A stretch of DNA of 64,000 nt from Actinacidiphila sp. DG2A-62 (lineage in GTDB: Bacteria; Actinomycetota; Actinomycetes; Streptomycetales; Streptomycetaceae). A program made the translations under genes and the position numbers. Within the stretch, counting starts at the first letter, position 1. Every line of letters begins with the position of its first letter. Under the pieces are notes generated by a model. It searched no databases and had not been told where the DNA came from. It saw only the letters and a list, made by a program, of their open reading frames with translations. The DNA is taken from NCBI RefSeq assembly GCF_035825295.1, contig NZ_JAYMGI010000002.1, positions 1,364,001 to 1,428,000 on the forward strand, read 5' to 3'. This document shows positions 1-10,288 of the stretch, piece after piece.

Positions 1-49
1 TCTCCTCGTGACGGCCGTGCTCCGCGAGCATGTTCGAACCGCGCGTCAT
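1..49 (-). CDS. possible 5' end of a divergent gene running off the left edge
   Basis: On the minus strand an ATG at 49 opens a frame of 16 codons (MTRGSNMLAEHGRHEE) that has no stop before the window edge. An AAGGA element lies about nine bases upstream. It would be transcribed away from the enediyne genes. Too little is visible to name a function, and the frame could be chance. Confidence 0.3.
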   Translation of the reverse strand, partial: MTRGSNMLAEHGRHEE

Positions 50-397
50 GGAGGCCATCCTTCGGCCCAGCCAAGATCCGCCGCATCTTCCGTATTGCGC
101 TGTCTCCTGTCCCGCACGGTCCCGGGGACCTCCCTCGGGCCGCCCACCTGGGCACAAAAGCAAGCACAGAGAAGACGCGGACTTCACCCCCCAGCAGAAT
201 CAATGTCCAGATCTACCAGCCTGGCATGCCCGCCCTTATAGGCAATACACGATGCCGCGCGTCGGCTGGTCGGCTTTTACGACGGAACGGGAAGAGGCGG
301 CGCCGCTCCGCTCAATCGCGCCGCGGCTCAGCCATGCCCCGGAGAACTTCCCGGTCCATTCATAAGCGCTCTACCCGCCAGCGGAAAGGAATGAAAC
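50..397. other. gene-less region upstream of the enediyne locus
   Basis: These 348 bases carry no convincing gene: the short open frames have poor codon bias and no ribosome site. The stretch is less GC-rich around 230-250 and probably holds promoters for the rightward genes and for the possible leftward gene. No clear operator or promoter motif was found. Confidence 0.4.
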
Positions 398-1194
398 GTG
401 ACCGCAATGCAGGATGTGCACTCCGACCTCGCCACCGAGGCTGCGGAGCTCGACGCCGTGGTCAGCGGTCTGTCCTCCGACCAGTGGAACCAGCCCACGC
501 CGGCCCCGGCTGGACGATCGGCCACCAGATCGCCCACCTGGCCTTCATCGCCAGTCTGGCCAAGCTGGCGGCGACCGACGCGCAGACCTTCGAGGCGGTC
601 GCCGCCGAGGGCCGCAAGGACTTCCAGGGCGCGGTCGACGCGAAGCTGCGCGAGTTCCTGGCCGACCCGCAGCCGCTGGTGCTCCAGCGCTGGCGCGACG
701 AGCAGCGCGCGGCCGGCGAGGCGCTCGCCGCGCTGCCGAAGAACGGCATGGTGCCGTGGCTGGTCAACCCGCTGCCGGTGGGTGTGCTGGCCGCCGCCGG
801 GATGATGGAGCTGTACGGCCACGGGCAGGACATCCGCGACGCCCTCGGCGTCAGCCGCACCCCCAGCGACCGGATCGGCCACCTGGCCTTCTTCGGCACC
901 CGCACCCGGGACTTCGGGTACCTGGCGAACGGCATCGAGCCGCCGGCCGAGGAGTTTCGGTTCGAGCTCACCGCGCCTTCCGGCACGGTGTGGACCTTCG
1001 GTCCCGAGGACGCCGAGCAGCGCGTCAGCGGCCCGGCCGACGACTACTGCCTGCTGGTCACCCGCCGCCGGCACCGCGACGACCTGGCGCTGACCGCGGT
1101 CGGCGCCGAGGCCGACCGCTACCTGGACATCGCCCAGGCCTACCGCGGACCGGCCGGCGAGGGGCGCAAGCCCGGCCAGTTCGCCGCGAACTGA
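398..1194 (+). pseudogene. TIGR03084/mycothiol-dependent isomerase-like protein, frameshifted as read
   Basis: The gene starts at a GTG with an AAAGGA ribosome site seven bases upstream. The first 37 codons read MTAMQDVHSDLATEAAEL and onward to PTPAP. The rest (from WTIGHQIAHLAF to the stop at 1192) lies one frame back. One missing base near 504-511, in a CCCC/GG stretch, would restore a single protein of about 265 residues. The DinB-like helical fold with GWTIGHQIAHL matches the N-terminal metal-binding His motif of the mycothiol maleylpyruvate isomerase superfamily. Its role here is unknown. It lies 111 bases before unbV in the same direction and may belong to the enediyne operon. Family assignment is from recall; the frameshift is seen directly. 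Confidence 0.7.
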
Positions 1195-1305
1195 CCCGCC
1201 GGGGCCGCTCTCCCGCGCCCCGGCGGGTCCACCACGCGTCGGCACGCGCCGGCCTTCCAGCAGCACTTCCGGAATTCCACCCGGTCCACGGACGAGGAGA
1301 TCCTG

Positions 1306-3372
1306 ATGGAACCACGACAGCGCCTGCGCCGGCTCGTGCCAGGAGTCGCGACGCTGCTCGTCGCCACAGCACTGTTCTTCGGCGTCAACGCCGCGGCCGC
1401 CCGACCCAGCGGCAGCGACGTCGAGGGCACCTACAAGTTCCAGGAAATGCCCATCGCGATGCCGGCGGGCTACAACGACCAGAAGATGAACACGGTCCGC
1501 AAGGTCAACCCGGCGTACTGGAAGATCCGGACCTGGATTTCCTCGGTCGGCGCGAGCATCGCGATGAACGACCTGACCGGTCACGGTGTGGCCGACAGCA
1601 TGTGCATCGTCGACACCCGCACCAACGACGTGGTGGTGACGTACACCCCGACCGCGCGCCCGCAGGACCGGTTCACGCCGTTCGTGCTGAACGCCGCGCC
1701 GGTGCCGGTGGACGACACGATGGCGCCGACCAACTGCACGCCGGGCGACTTCAACGGCGACGGCCGGATGGACCTGCTGGTCAGCTACTGGGGCCGCACG
1801 CCGATCCTGTGGCTGGCCAAGTCCGACGCCACGACGGTCTCCAACGCCGCGTACGTCCCGCAGGAGGTGGTCCCCAGCGCGTCGCCCGACGGCAAGTACC
1901 ACGGCCCGCGGTGGAACACCGACGCGAACTACGTCGGCGACCTCGACGGTGACGGCCACCCGGACATCGTGATCGGCAACTACTTCCCGGACTCCGACGT
2001 CCTGGACCCGCACGGCCAGAAGAACGTGGTCATGAACGACTCGCTGTCCAGCGCGAAGAACGCCGGCGGCGACCACGTGCTGCGCTACGTCAAGAGCACC
2101 ACCGGCACCCACCCGACCGCGGCCTACGTCGAGGACCACGCGGCGATCGGCTTCCAGCAGGCCACCGGCTGGACGCTGGCCATCTCCGGCGCCGACCTGT
2201 CCGGCGACGGGCTGCCGGAGCTGTACGTGGCCAACGACTTCGGCCACGACCACCTGCTGTACAACCGGTCGAAGCCCGGCCAGATCAAGTTCACCGAGGC
2301 CACCGGCAAGCGCGGCGCCACCACGCCGAAGTCCTTCGTGCTCGGCAAGGGCTCGTTCAAGGGCATGGGCGTCGACTTCGGCGACGTCGGCCACGACGGC
2401 AAGTTCGACATGATGGTCAGCAACATCGACGAGCCCTGGGGCCTGGTGGAGAGCAACTTCCTCTTCATGAACAAGTCCAAGGACCAGGCCGACATGAAGA
2501 AGCAGCTGGAGGACGGCGACGCGCCGTTCTCGCAGCAGGCGCAGGAGAAGGGCGTCGCCTGGACCGGCTGGTGCTGGGACGTGAAGTTCGGCGACTTTCT
2601 CAACAGCGGCAACCTGGACATCGTCCAGACCGACGGCTTCGTCAAGGGCAAGATCGACCGCTGGCCGTGGCTGCAGGAGATGGCCATGACCAACGACGAC
2701 CTGCTGTCGAACCCCGCGATGTGGCCCAACGTCGGCCCCGGTGACGACATCGCCGGCGACAACAAGCTCGCCTTCTACGCGGCCACCAAGGACGGCAAGT
2801 TCGCCAACATCAGCAAGGACCTGGGCCTGGCCGTGCCGACGCCGACCCGCGCCATCGCCACCGCCGACACCACCGGCACCGGCGCGCTGGACTTCGCCGT
2901 CGCCCGCCAGTGGGGCCCGCCGGTCTTCTACGCCAACAAGGCCAAGCTCGGTGACTACGTGAGCCTGAACCTGTACCGCCCGGCCACCGACGGCGGCAAG
3001 GCCGGCGAGGGCCTGAACGGCATGGGCACGCCCGCCTACGACGCCACGGTGACCATCACCAACAAGGAGGGCACCCAGGTGTCCGAGCTGGACGGCGGCG
3101 GCGGCCACGGCGGTTACCGCAGCTTCGACGTCCGCTTCGGCCTCGGCATGTACATGGGCACCAGCAGCGTGAAGATCCAGTGGCGTGACGTCAACGGCAC
3201 CGAGCACACCCAGACCCTGAACAACGTGACCACCGGCAGCCACAACGTCGAACTGACCGACCACGCCCAGCTCATGGACCACGGCAAGGCCGGCATGGGC
3301 GGCATGGACAAGACGGGCGCGTCGGACGACATGGGCAGCATGGACAAGACGACGACGGAGATGACTCGCTGA
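1306..3372 (+). CDS. UnbV-like enediyne biosynthesis protein (FG-GAP repeats plus ASPIC/UnbV domain)
   Basis: This 688-residue protein begins with a basic stretch and a hydrophobic segment at about residues 13-33, a signal peptide or membrane anchor, so the body is probably extracytoplasmic. At least four calcium-binding-type FG-GAP/VCBS motifs are visible: DFNGDGRMDLLV, DLDGDGHPDIVI, DLSGDGLPELYV and DVGHDGKFDMMV. A C-terminal ASPIC/UnbV domain (about 565-650) precedes a Met/Asp/Lys-rich tail. UnbV is one of the conserved proteins accompanying enediyne PKSs (UNBL-UNBV-UNBU-PKSE-TEBC); its biochemical role is not established. GAGGAG lies just before the ATG. The stop overlaps the next start (TGATG), so translation with unbU is probably coupled. 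Confidence 0.9.
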   Translation: MEPRQRLRRLVPGVATLLVATALFFGVNAAAARPSGSDVEGTYKFQEMPIAMPAGYNDQKMNTVRKVNPAYWKIRTWISSVGASIAMNDLTGHGVADSMCIVDTRTNDVVVTYTPTARPQDRFTPFVLNAAPVPVDDTMAPTNCTPGDFNGDGRMDLLVSYWGRTPILWLAKSDATTVSNAAYVPQEVVPSASPDGKYHGPRWNTDANYVGDLDGDGHPDIVIGNYFPDSDVLDPHGQKNVVMNDSLSSAKNAGGDHVLRYVKSTTGTHPTAAYVEDHAAIGFQQATGWTLAISGADLSGDGLPELYVANDFGHDHLLYNRSKPGQIKFTEATGKRGATTPKSFVLGKGSFKGMGVDFGDVGHDGKFDMMVSNIDEPWGLVESNFLFMNKSKDQADMKKQLEDGDAPFSQQAQEKGVAWTGWCWDVKFGDFLNSGNLDIVQTDGFVKGKIDRWPWLQEMAMTNDDLLSNPAMWPNVGPGDDIAGDNKLAFYAATKDGKFANISKDLGLAVPTPTRAIATADTTGTGALDFAVARQWGPPVFYANKAKLGDYVSLNLYRPATDGGKAGEGLNGMGTPAYDATVTITNKEGTQVSELDGGGGHGGYRSFDVRFGLGMYMGTSSVKIQWRDVNGTEHTQTLNNVTTGSHNVELTDHAQLMDHGKAGMGGMDKTGASDDMGSMDKTTTEMTR

Positions 3373-4385
3373 TGACTGACACGGTCCTGCACCAGCCCGT
3401 GGGCGGTCCCTCGCCCGCCTGCCCGGCGACCACGACGCCACCGGCCCCCAAGCGCAAGGGCAACAACGACCCGCGCTACCTGGCGCTGCGCAACTTCGCC
3501 ATCAGCATCTCCATCTTCAACACCTTCGGCTACACCCTGCTCGGCTTCGAGCAGCCGTGGCTGTGGCCGTTCATCGCGGTGGCCTCCGGCTACACCATCG
3601 AGATCACCTTCGAGCTGATCAGCGCCTGGGCGCAGCAGCGCCAGCCGCGCTTCATGGGCAACGGCATGCGCGGCCTCTACGAGTTCCTGCTGCCGGCGCA
3701 CATCACCTCGCTCGCGGTGAACATGCTGCTGTACGCCAACAACCAGCTGCTGCCGATCATCTTCGGCGTCTTCGTCGGCGTGGCCGGCAAGCACGCGCTG
3801 CAGGCCCCGGTCAACGGCCGGATGCGGCACTTCATGAACCCGTCGAACTTCGGCATCACGATGTCGCTGCTGCTGTTCGGCAACTGGCTGAGCATCGCGC
3901 CGCCGTACGAGTTCACCGAGAAGGCCAACACCTTCTGGCGGGTGATGATCCCAGTCGTCATCGCGACCGCGGGCACCGTCATCAACGGCGTGCTCACCAA
4001 GCGCGTGATGCTGATCATGGGCTGGATGGGCGGCTTCCTCATCGAGGGCGCCATCCGCCACGGCATCTGGCACGTGGCGCTGTTCTCGGCCTGGGGGCCG
4101 ATGACCGGTGTCGCCTTCGTGCTGTTCACCAACTACATGATCACCGACCCGGGGACAACACCGTCCAAGGGCCGTAACCAGTTCATCTTCGGCGCCGGCG
4201 TCGCCGTGATGTACGCGGTGATGATGGAGTTCAACGTCGTCTACACCCTCTTCTTCGCCACCAGCGCGGTCTGCCTGATCCGCGGCCTGATGTGGTGGGG
4301 CATTCACTTCTACAAGAAGTCCCAGGCCAAGCAGGCGGCTCCGGCCGCCGTGGCCCCGGGCGGGAACGTGGGGGCGGTCGCGTGA
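3372..4385 (+). CDS. UnbU-like enediyne membrane protein (RnfD/NqrB-like fold)
   Basis: The 337-residue product is mostly hydrophobic, with about eight to ten predicted membrane segments after a Pro/Thr-rich cytoplasmic N-terminus of some 35 residues. Features such as NPSNFGITMSLLLFG and TDPGTTPSKG resemble the RnfD/NqrB flavin-carrying membrane subunits, which is how UnbU proteins are usually described. UnbU is part of the five-gene enediyne core and is thought to act at the membrane, perhaps in electron transfer or export, but its reaction is unknown. The start overlaps the unbV stop by one base and its stop overlaps the PKS start (GTGA), so all three are coupled. Start and length look normal. 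Confidence 0.88.
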   Translation: MTDTVLHQPVGGPSPACPATTTPPAPKRKGNNDPRYLALRNFAISISIFNTFGYTLLGFEQPWLWPFIAVASGYTIEITFELISAWAQQRQPRFMGNGMRGLYEFLLPAHITSLAVNMLLYANNQLLPIIFGVFVGVAGKHALQAPVNGRMRHFMNPSNFGITMSLLLFGNWLSIAPPYEFTEKANTFWRVMIPVVIATAGTVINGVLTKRVMLIMGWMGGFLIEGAIRHGIWHVALFSAWGPMTGVAFVLFTNYMITDPGTTPSKGRNQFIFGAGVAVMYAVMMEFNVVYTLFFATSAVCLIRGLMWWGIHFYKKSQAKQAAPAAVAPGGNVGAVA

Positions 4386-7300
4386 GCGAGACCGAGAAGA
4401 ACGAGCGGATCGCGGTGGTCGGCATAGCCTGCCGCTACCCGGACGCCGACGGACCCGAGGAGATGTGGCGCAACGTGCTGGCCGGGCGGCGGGCCTTCCG
4501 CCGGCTGCCGGACGTGCGGATGCGGCGCGAGGACTACTACTCGCCCGACCCGGAGGCGCCCGACCGGTTCTACACCCAGAAGGCGGCGGTCCTGGAGGGC
4601 TACTCCTTCGACCGGGTCAAGCACCGGATCGCGGGCAGCACCTACCGCTCCACGGACCTGACGCACTGGCTGGCGCTGGAGACCGCCGCCCGCGCGCTGG
4701 AGGACGCCGGGTTCCCCGAGGGGAACAACATGGCGGGCCTGAACACCGGCGTGGTCATCGGCAACTCGCTGACCGGCGAGTTCAGCCGGGCGAACATCAT
4801 GCGGCTGCGCTGGCCGTACGTGAAGCGCACGGTGGGCGCGGCGCTGCGCGAGCAGGGCTGGGACGACGTGCAGCTGGGCGAGTTCCTCGGCGCGCTGGAG
4901 GAGCGCTACAAGAGCCCCTTCCCGCCGATCGACGAGGACTCGCTGGCCGGCGGCCTGGCCAACACCATCGCGGGCCGGATCTGCAACCACTTCGACTTCA
5001 AGGGCGGCGGCTACACCGTCGACGGCGCCTGCTCCTCGTCCCTGCTGTCGGTGACCACGGGCGCCAACGCCCTGGTCAGCGGCCAGCTGGACGTGGCGAT
5101 CGTGGGCGGCGTCGACCTGAGCATCGACCCGTTCGAGGTGATCGGCTTCGCCAAGACCGGCGCCCTGGCCAAGGGCGAGATGAAGGTCTACGACAAGGGC
5201 TCCAACGGCTTCTGGCCCGGTGAGGGCTGTGGCATGCTCGTCCTGATGCGGGACGAGGACGCCCGGGCGCGCGGCCTGTTCCGCTACGCCACCATCGCCG
5301 GCTGGGGCTACTCCTCCGACGGCAAGGGCGGCATCACCCGCCCCGAGGCCAGCGGCCACCGGCTGGCGATCCAGCGGGCGTACGCGCGGGCCGGCTTCGG
5401 CTTCGACACCGTCCGCTACATCGAGGGCCACGGCACCGGCACCGCGGTCGGCGACGAGACCGAGCTGCGGGCGTTCACCGAGGAGCGCCTGGCGGCCGGC
5501 GGCGTTGAGGCCGCGATCAGCACCGTCAAGGGCAACTTCGGGCACACCAAGGCCGCGGCCGGCGTGGCCGGCCTGATCAAGGCCATCCTCGCGGTGCGCC
5601 ACCAGGTGATCCCGCCGGCGACCAGCCACTACGAGGACCACCCGGTGCTCACCGCGGAGACCAAGGCGCTGCGGGTGCCGGACCAGGCCGAGCTGTGGCC
5701 CGAGGGCGCCCCGATCCGCGCCGGCATCTCCTCGATGGGCTTCGGCGGCATCAACGCCCACCTGGTGGTGGAGCACGCCGACGGCGCCAAGCGGGAGAAG
5801 ATCGGCAAGGTCACCAAGCGGCTGGTGCGTTCGCGCCAGGACGCCGAGGTGCTGCTGCTGGACGCCGAGAGCACCGGCGACCTGCGCGGCCAGGTGGCGC
5901 ACCTGGCCGAGTTCACCCAGCAGCTGTCCTTCGCCGAGCTGGGCGACCTGGCGGCCACCCTGCACAAGGAGCTGGGCTCCCGCAAGGTGCGCGCCGCGGT
6001 CGTGGCGCGCAGCCCGGAGGAGGCCGCGGCCCGCTTCGCCAAGCTGCTGACGCTGCTCGACGGCGGCGCCCGCTCGGTGGTGGACTCCAAGGAGGGCATC
6101 TTCCTCGGCAGCCGCCGCAAGGCGCCGAAGATCGGCCTGCTCTTCCCGGGGCAGGGCGCCGGCCGCCGGGCCGACGGCGGTGCGATCAGCCGCCGCTTCG
6201 AGTCCGTCGAGGCGCTGTACCAGGCGAACCCGCTGCCCGAGGGCGTCGACATCGTCAACACCGCCGTGGCGCAGCCGCGGATCGCCACCTCCTCGGTGGC
6301 GGGCCTGCGGGTGCTCGACGAGCTGGGCATCACCGCGATCGGCGCGGTCGGCCACAGCCTCGGCGAGCTGACCGCCCTGCACTGGGCGGGCGCGATGGAC
6401 GAGGACACCCTGCTGCGCACCGCCGCGATCCGCGGCGCCGCGATGAGCGAGGAGGGCGACAGCGACGGCACCATGGCCGGCATCTCCGCGCCGCCGGAGG
6501 AGGTCGAGCCGCTGCTGTCCGGCGAGCCGGTGGTCATCGCCGGTTACAACGGGCCGCGGCAGACGGTCATCTCCGGTCCGGTCGCGGCGATCGCGCGGGT
6601 CACCCGCAAGGCCGCGGGCCAGGGCCTGGACGTGTCCAGGATCGCCGTCTCGCACGCCTTCCACTCCCCCGCCGTGGCCCCCGCGGCCGCGACGCTGCGC
6701 GCGCACCTGGACAACGAGACGTTCGGCGAGCTGACCGGCACGGTCGCCTCCACGGTGACCGGCGGCGTGCTGCCGGCCGACGTCTCGGTGCCCGAGCTGC
6801 TGGAGCGCCAGGTGCTGCAGCCGGTGCGGTTCACCGAGGCGCTGGAGGAGCTGGCGGCGGACGTCGACCTGTTCCTCGAGGTCGGCCCCGGCCGCATCCT
6901 GCGGGGTCTGGCGACCGAGATCGCGCCGGACATCCCGACGGTCTCGCTGGAGACCGACAGCCCCTCGCTGCAGGGCGTCCTGCAGGCGGTGGCGGCGGCG
7001 TTCGCGCTCGGCGCGCCGGTGAAGACCGAGGCGCTGTTCGCGGACCGGTTCACCCGGCCGCTGTCGCTGGACAAGGAGTTCAGCTTCCTGGCCAGCCCGG
7101 CGGAGTCCGCGCCCGAGGGCGAGTTCCTCACCGTCGCCGCGTCGGCGTCGGTGGCCGCGCCGGCGCGCCGCGCCGCGGTCCCGGAGCAGCGCGGGTCGGG
7201 TCAGGTGGCCGTGGCGGTCGCCGAGCCCGGCGGCGGCGCCGGCTCTGGCGGCGCGGGCGACGCCGGAACCCCGGCGCCGACCGGCGAGAGCACACTGCAG

Positions 7301-10288
7301 ATGCTGCTGCGGCTCGCCGCCGAGCGGGCCGAACTGCCGCTGGAGGCGGTCCGGCCGGAGAGCAACGCGATCGACGAGCTGCACCTCAGCTCGATCACCG
7401 TCGGCCAGATCCTGGCCCAGACCTCGCGCGAGATGGGGGTGACCGCGCCGCTGGCGACCTCCGCCATGGCGACGTCCACCCTCGCCGAACTCGCCGCGAT
7501 GCTGGACGAGCTGGCCGCGACGGAGAACGCGCAGGACAGCGAGGTGCAGATCACAGCGCCGGGCGTGGGTCCGTGGGTGCGGGCCTTCGCGGTGGACAAG
7601 GTCCCCGCGCAGGCCGGACCCGCGCTCGGCTCGGGCGAGTCGGGCAACTGGCAGCTGTTCGCCACCGAGCGGCACCCGCTCGGCGAACCGCTGCTGGCCG
7701 AGCTGAGCCGGGCCGGGCTCGGCGACGGCGTGCTGCTCGCACTGCCCGAGGACACCGATGAGGAGCACACCGGGCTGATGCTGTCCGCGGTGCGGGCCGT
7801 GCTGGCCCAGCCCGGCAGCCGGCTGGTGACGGTGGGCTCCCGCAGGGGCGCGGCGGGCATCGCCAAGACCCTGCACCTGGAGAACCCGGCGGTGGCCACC
7901 ACGGTGGTCAGCCTCCCGCTGGCCGGCGACCTGTCGCCGGAGCGGCTGCGGAAGGCCGTCGCGGACATCACCGCCGACGTGGGCGCCACGTCGGGCTTCA
8001 GCGAGGTGTTCTACGACGCCGACGGCGAGCGCACGGTGCCGGTGCTGCGGCCGCTGCCGCCGGTGGCCGCCGCTCCCGGCTCGCTGCCGCTGGACAGCAC
8101 CGACGTGCTGCTGGTGACCGGCGGCGGCAAGGGCATCACCGCCGAGTGCGCGCTGTCGCTGGCCCAGGACACCGGGGCCTCGCTGGCGCTGCTCGGCCGC
8201 TCCGACCCGGCCCGGGACCCCGAGCTGGCGATGAACCTGGAGCGGATGCGCGCGGCCGGCGTGTCGTTCGAGTACCTGCGGGCCGACGTGACCAACGCCG
8301 ACGAGGTCAAGGCGGCGGTCTCCGCCGCCCGCGAGTCGCTCGGCCCGGTCACCGCGGTGCTGCACGGCAGCGGCCGCAACGAGCCGCAGGGGCTGGCCAG
8401 CCTCGACGAGTCCTCGTTCCGCCGGACGCTGGCGCCGAAGATCGGCGGTCTGGAGGCGGTGCTCGCCGCCACCGACCCGGCGGAGCTGAAGCTGCTGGTG
8501 ACCTTCGCCAGCATCATCGGCCGGGCCGGTCTGCGCGGCGAGGGCGACTACGCCACCGCCAACGACTGGCTGACCGACTACACCCACCGGATCCAGGAGC
8601 GCTTCCCCGAGACCCGCTGCCTGGCGCTGGAGTGGTCGGTGTGGTCCGGCGCCGGCATGGGCGAGCGGCTCGGCGTGCTGGAGTCGCTGATGCGCGACGG
8701 CATCGCGCCGATCTCGCCGGCCGACGGCATCGCGGTGCTCAACCAGCTGCTCGCCGACCCGCAGGCGCCCACCTCGGTGGTCGTCATGGGCCGCGCCGAG
8801 GGGCTGCCGACGCTGACGCTGCCGGAGCGCGAGGTGCCGCTGCTGCGGTTCCTGGAGCGGGTCCAGGTCCACTACCCCGACGTGGAACTCGTCGTGGACG
8901 CGAACCTGACCGCGCAGGACGACCTGTACCTGGCCGACCACCTGCTCGACGGGGACCTGCTGTTCCCCGCCGTGCTGGGCATGGAGGCGATGGTGCAGAC
9001 CGCGGGGGCGCTGACCGGCCGCAAGGAGGCCCCGAGCCTGCGCGACATGGAGTTCCTGCGGCCGATCGTGGTGCCCGTCGAGGGCAGCACGACGATCCGG
9101 ATCGCCGCGCTGGCCGAGGACGAGCGGACCGTGCGGGTGGTGATCCGCAGCGCGGACACCAACTTCCAGGCGGACCACTTCACCGCGGTGCTGGAGTACG
9201 GGACGGCGCGGCAGGAGGAGGCGGCCGAGGCGCCGCGCACCTCGGCGCTGCCGCTGGACCCGAAGGCGGAGCTGTACGGGCCGGTGCTGTTCCAGGGCGG
9301 CCGTTTCCAGCGGCTGGCCGGCTACCGGCAGCTGCAGGCCAAGGGCGCGGTGGCGGAGATCTCCAACATCTCGCCCGACCCGTGGTTCGGTTCGTTCCAC
9401 CCCGGCGAGCTGGTGCTCGCCGACCCCGGCACCCGTGACGCGATGATGCACGCGCTGCAGTGCTGCGTCCCGGACGCCACGCTGCTGCCGGCCGGCATCG
9501 AGCGGCTGGACCTGGCCGACCCGCAGCGTGCCGCGGGCCTGGACCAGGTGACGCTGCACGCGGCCGAGCGGTCCCGCGAGGGCGACACGTACATCTACGA
9601 CCTGGAGGTCCGCGACCCCGAGGGCGGCCTGGTCGAGCGCTGGACGGGTCTGAAGCTCCAGGCGGTCCGCAAGCTGGACGGCTCCGGGCCGTGGGTCCCG
9701 ACGCTGCTCGGCCCGTTCCTGCAGCGCCGCACCGAGTGGCTGCTGCCGCGGGAGATGCGGGTCGCGGTGCTGGAGGACGGCGACGAGCCGGCCAAGGGGG
9801 TGGCGGCGCGCCGCCGCCGCGCCGCCGCGGCGCTGGAGGTCGCGCGCGGCATGCAGACGCACGTGCGCTACCGCCCGGACGGCAAGCCGGAGACCGACGG
9901 CGCGCACATCTCGGCGTCGCACGGCGCCGGGGTGACGCTCGCGGTCGCCGCGGACGTGCCGGTCGGCTGCGACGTCGAGCCGGTCAAGGCGCGGTCCGCC
10001 GAGGACTGGTCGGGCATGCTCGGCGCCGAGGGCTCGGCGCTGGCCGCGCTGCTCGCGCAGGAGACCGGCGAGTCCCTGGACATCGCCGCCACCCGCGTGT
10101 GGGGCGCCGTGGAGTGCCTGCGCAAGACCGGGCACGCCCGGGTCGAGCTGGTCGCCGCGGGCGGCGCCCGGGACGACAAGTGGGTGCTGCTGCGGTCCGG
10201 CGACGCGACCGTCGCCACCTTCGTGACGTCGCTGCGGTCGGTCGACGACCCGGTGGTGTTCGCACTGTGCGTGGAAGGGAGTGAATGA
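4382..10288 (+). CDS. pksE: iterative type I enediyne polyketide synthase (PksE)
   Basis: The 1968-residue single-module synthase has the enediyne order KS-AT-ACP-KR-DH-PPTase, the usual length for PksE. KS (about 10-450): Cys217 in VDGACSSS, His in EGHGTGT, and KGNFGHT. AT (about 570-890): Ser659 in GHSLGE, plus HAFHS, typical of malonyl selection. ACP: LHLSS, Ser1003 or 1004 as carrier site, the unusual enediyne form. KR (about 1240-1430): GGGKGI and YATAN. DH: His1520 in DHLLDG. C-terminal integrated phosphopantetheinyl transferase: GCDVE (1862-1866) and WGAVECLRKTG. It makes the polyene precursor of the warhead from acetyl/malonyl-CoA. I chose GTG 4382 because it overlaps the unbU stop and gives MSETEKNERIAVVG; an upstream extension lacks support. 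The product's ring class cannot be told from this alone. Confidence 0.95.
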   Translation: MSETEKNERIAVVGIACRYPDADGPEEMWRNVLAGRRAFRRLPDVRMRREDYYSPDPEAPDRFYTQKAAVLEGYSFDRVKHRIAGSTYRSTDLTHWLALETAARALEDAGFPEGNNMAGLNTGVVIGNSLTGEFSRANIMRLRWPYVKRTVGAALREQGWDDVQLGEFLGALEERYKSPFPPIDEDSLAGGLANTIAGRICNHFDFKGGGYTVDGACSSSLLSVTTGANALVSGQLDVAIVGGVDLSIDPFEVIGFAKTGALAKGEMKVYDKGSNGFWPGEGCGMLVLMRDEDARARGLFRYATIAGWGYSSDGKGGITRPEASGHRLAIQRAYARAGFGFDTVRYIEGHGTGTAVGDETELRAFTEERLAAGGVEAAISTVKGNFGHTKAAAGVAGLIKAILAVRHQVIPPATSHYEDHPVLTAETKALRVPDQAELWPEGAPIRAGISSMGFGGINAHLVVEHADGAKREKIGKVTKRLVRSRQDAEVLLLDAESTGDLRGQVAHLAEFTQQLSFAELGDLAATLHKELGSRKVRAAVVARSPEEAAARFAKLLTLLDGGARSVVDSKEGIFLGSRRKAPKIGLLFPGQGAGRRADGGAISRRFESVEALYQANPLPEGVDIVNTAVAQPRIATSSVAGLRVLDELGITAIGAVGHSLGELTALHWAGAMDEDTLLRTAAIRGAAMSEEGDSDGTMAGISAPPEEVEPLLSGEPVVIAGYNGPRQTVISGPVAAIARVTRKAAGQGLDVSRIAVSHAFHSPAVAPAAATLRAHLDNETFGELTGTVASTVTGGVLPADVSVPELLERQVLQPVRFTEALEELAADVDLFLEVGPGRILRGLATEIAPDIPTVSLETDSPSLQGVLQAVAAAFALGAPVKTEALFADRFTRPLSLDKEFSFLASPAESAPEGEFLTVAASASVAAPARRAAVPEQRGSGQVAVAVAEPGGGAGSGGAGDAGTPAPTGESTLQMLLRLAAERAELPLEAVRPESNAIDELHLSSITVGQILAQTSREMGVTAPLATSAMATSTLAELAAMLDELAATENAQDSEVQITAPGVGPWVRAFAVDKVPAQAGPALGSGESGNWQLFATERHPLGEPLLAELSRAGLGDGVLLALPEDTDEEHTGLMLSAVRAVLAQPGSRLVTVGSRRGAAGIAKTLHLENPAVATTVVSLPLAGDLSPERLRKAVADITADVGATSGFSEVFYDADGERTVPVLRPLPPVAAAPGSLPLDSTDVLLVTGGGKGITAECALSLAQDTGASLALLGRSDPARDPELAMNLERMRAAGVSFEYLRADVTNADEVKAAVSAARESLGPVTAVLHGSGRNEPQGLASLDESSFRRTLAPKIGGLEAVLAATDPAELKLLVTFASIIGRAGLRGEGDYATANDWLTDYTHRIQERFPETRCLALEWSVWSGAGMGERLGVLESLMRDGIAPISPADGIAVLNQLLADPQAPTSVVVMGRAEGLPTLTLPEREVPLLRFLERVQVHYPDVELVVDANLTAQDDLYLADHLLDGDLLFPAVLGMEAMVQTAGALTGRKEAPSLRDMEFLRPIVVPVEGSTTIRIAALAEDERTVRVVIRSADTNFQADHFTAVLEYGTARQEEAAEAPRTSALPLDPKAELYGPVLFQGGRFQRLAGYRQLQAKGAVAEISNISPDPWFGSFHPGELVLADPGTRDAMMHALQCCVPDATLLPAGIERLDLADPQRAAGLDQVTLHAAERSREGDTYIYDLEVRDPEGGLVERWTGLKLQAVRKLDGSGPWVPTLLGPFLQRRTEWLLPREMRVAVLEDGDEPAKGVAARRRRAAAALEVARGMQTHVRYRPDGKPETDGAHISASHGAGVTLAVAADVPVGCDVEPVKARSAEDWSGMLGAEGSALAALLAQETGESLDIAATRVWGAVECLRKTGHARVELVAAGGARDDKWVLLRSGDATVATFVTSLRSVDDPVVFALCVEGSE

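Noticed and set aside
328..3441. A 1037-residue minus-strand open frame over unbV
   Set aside because: A shadow of a high-GC gene: no family motifs, while the plus-strand frame has clear FG-GAP and ASPIC domains.
4310..10135. A 1941-residue minus-strand open frame antisense to pksE
   Set aside because: His/Arg/Gly-rich shadow without domain features; the PKS on the other strand is unambiguous.
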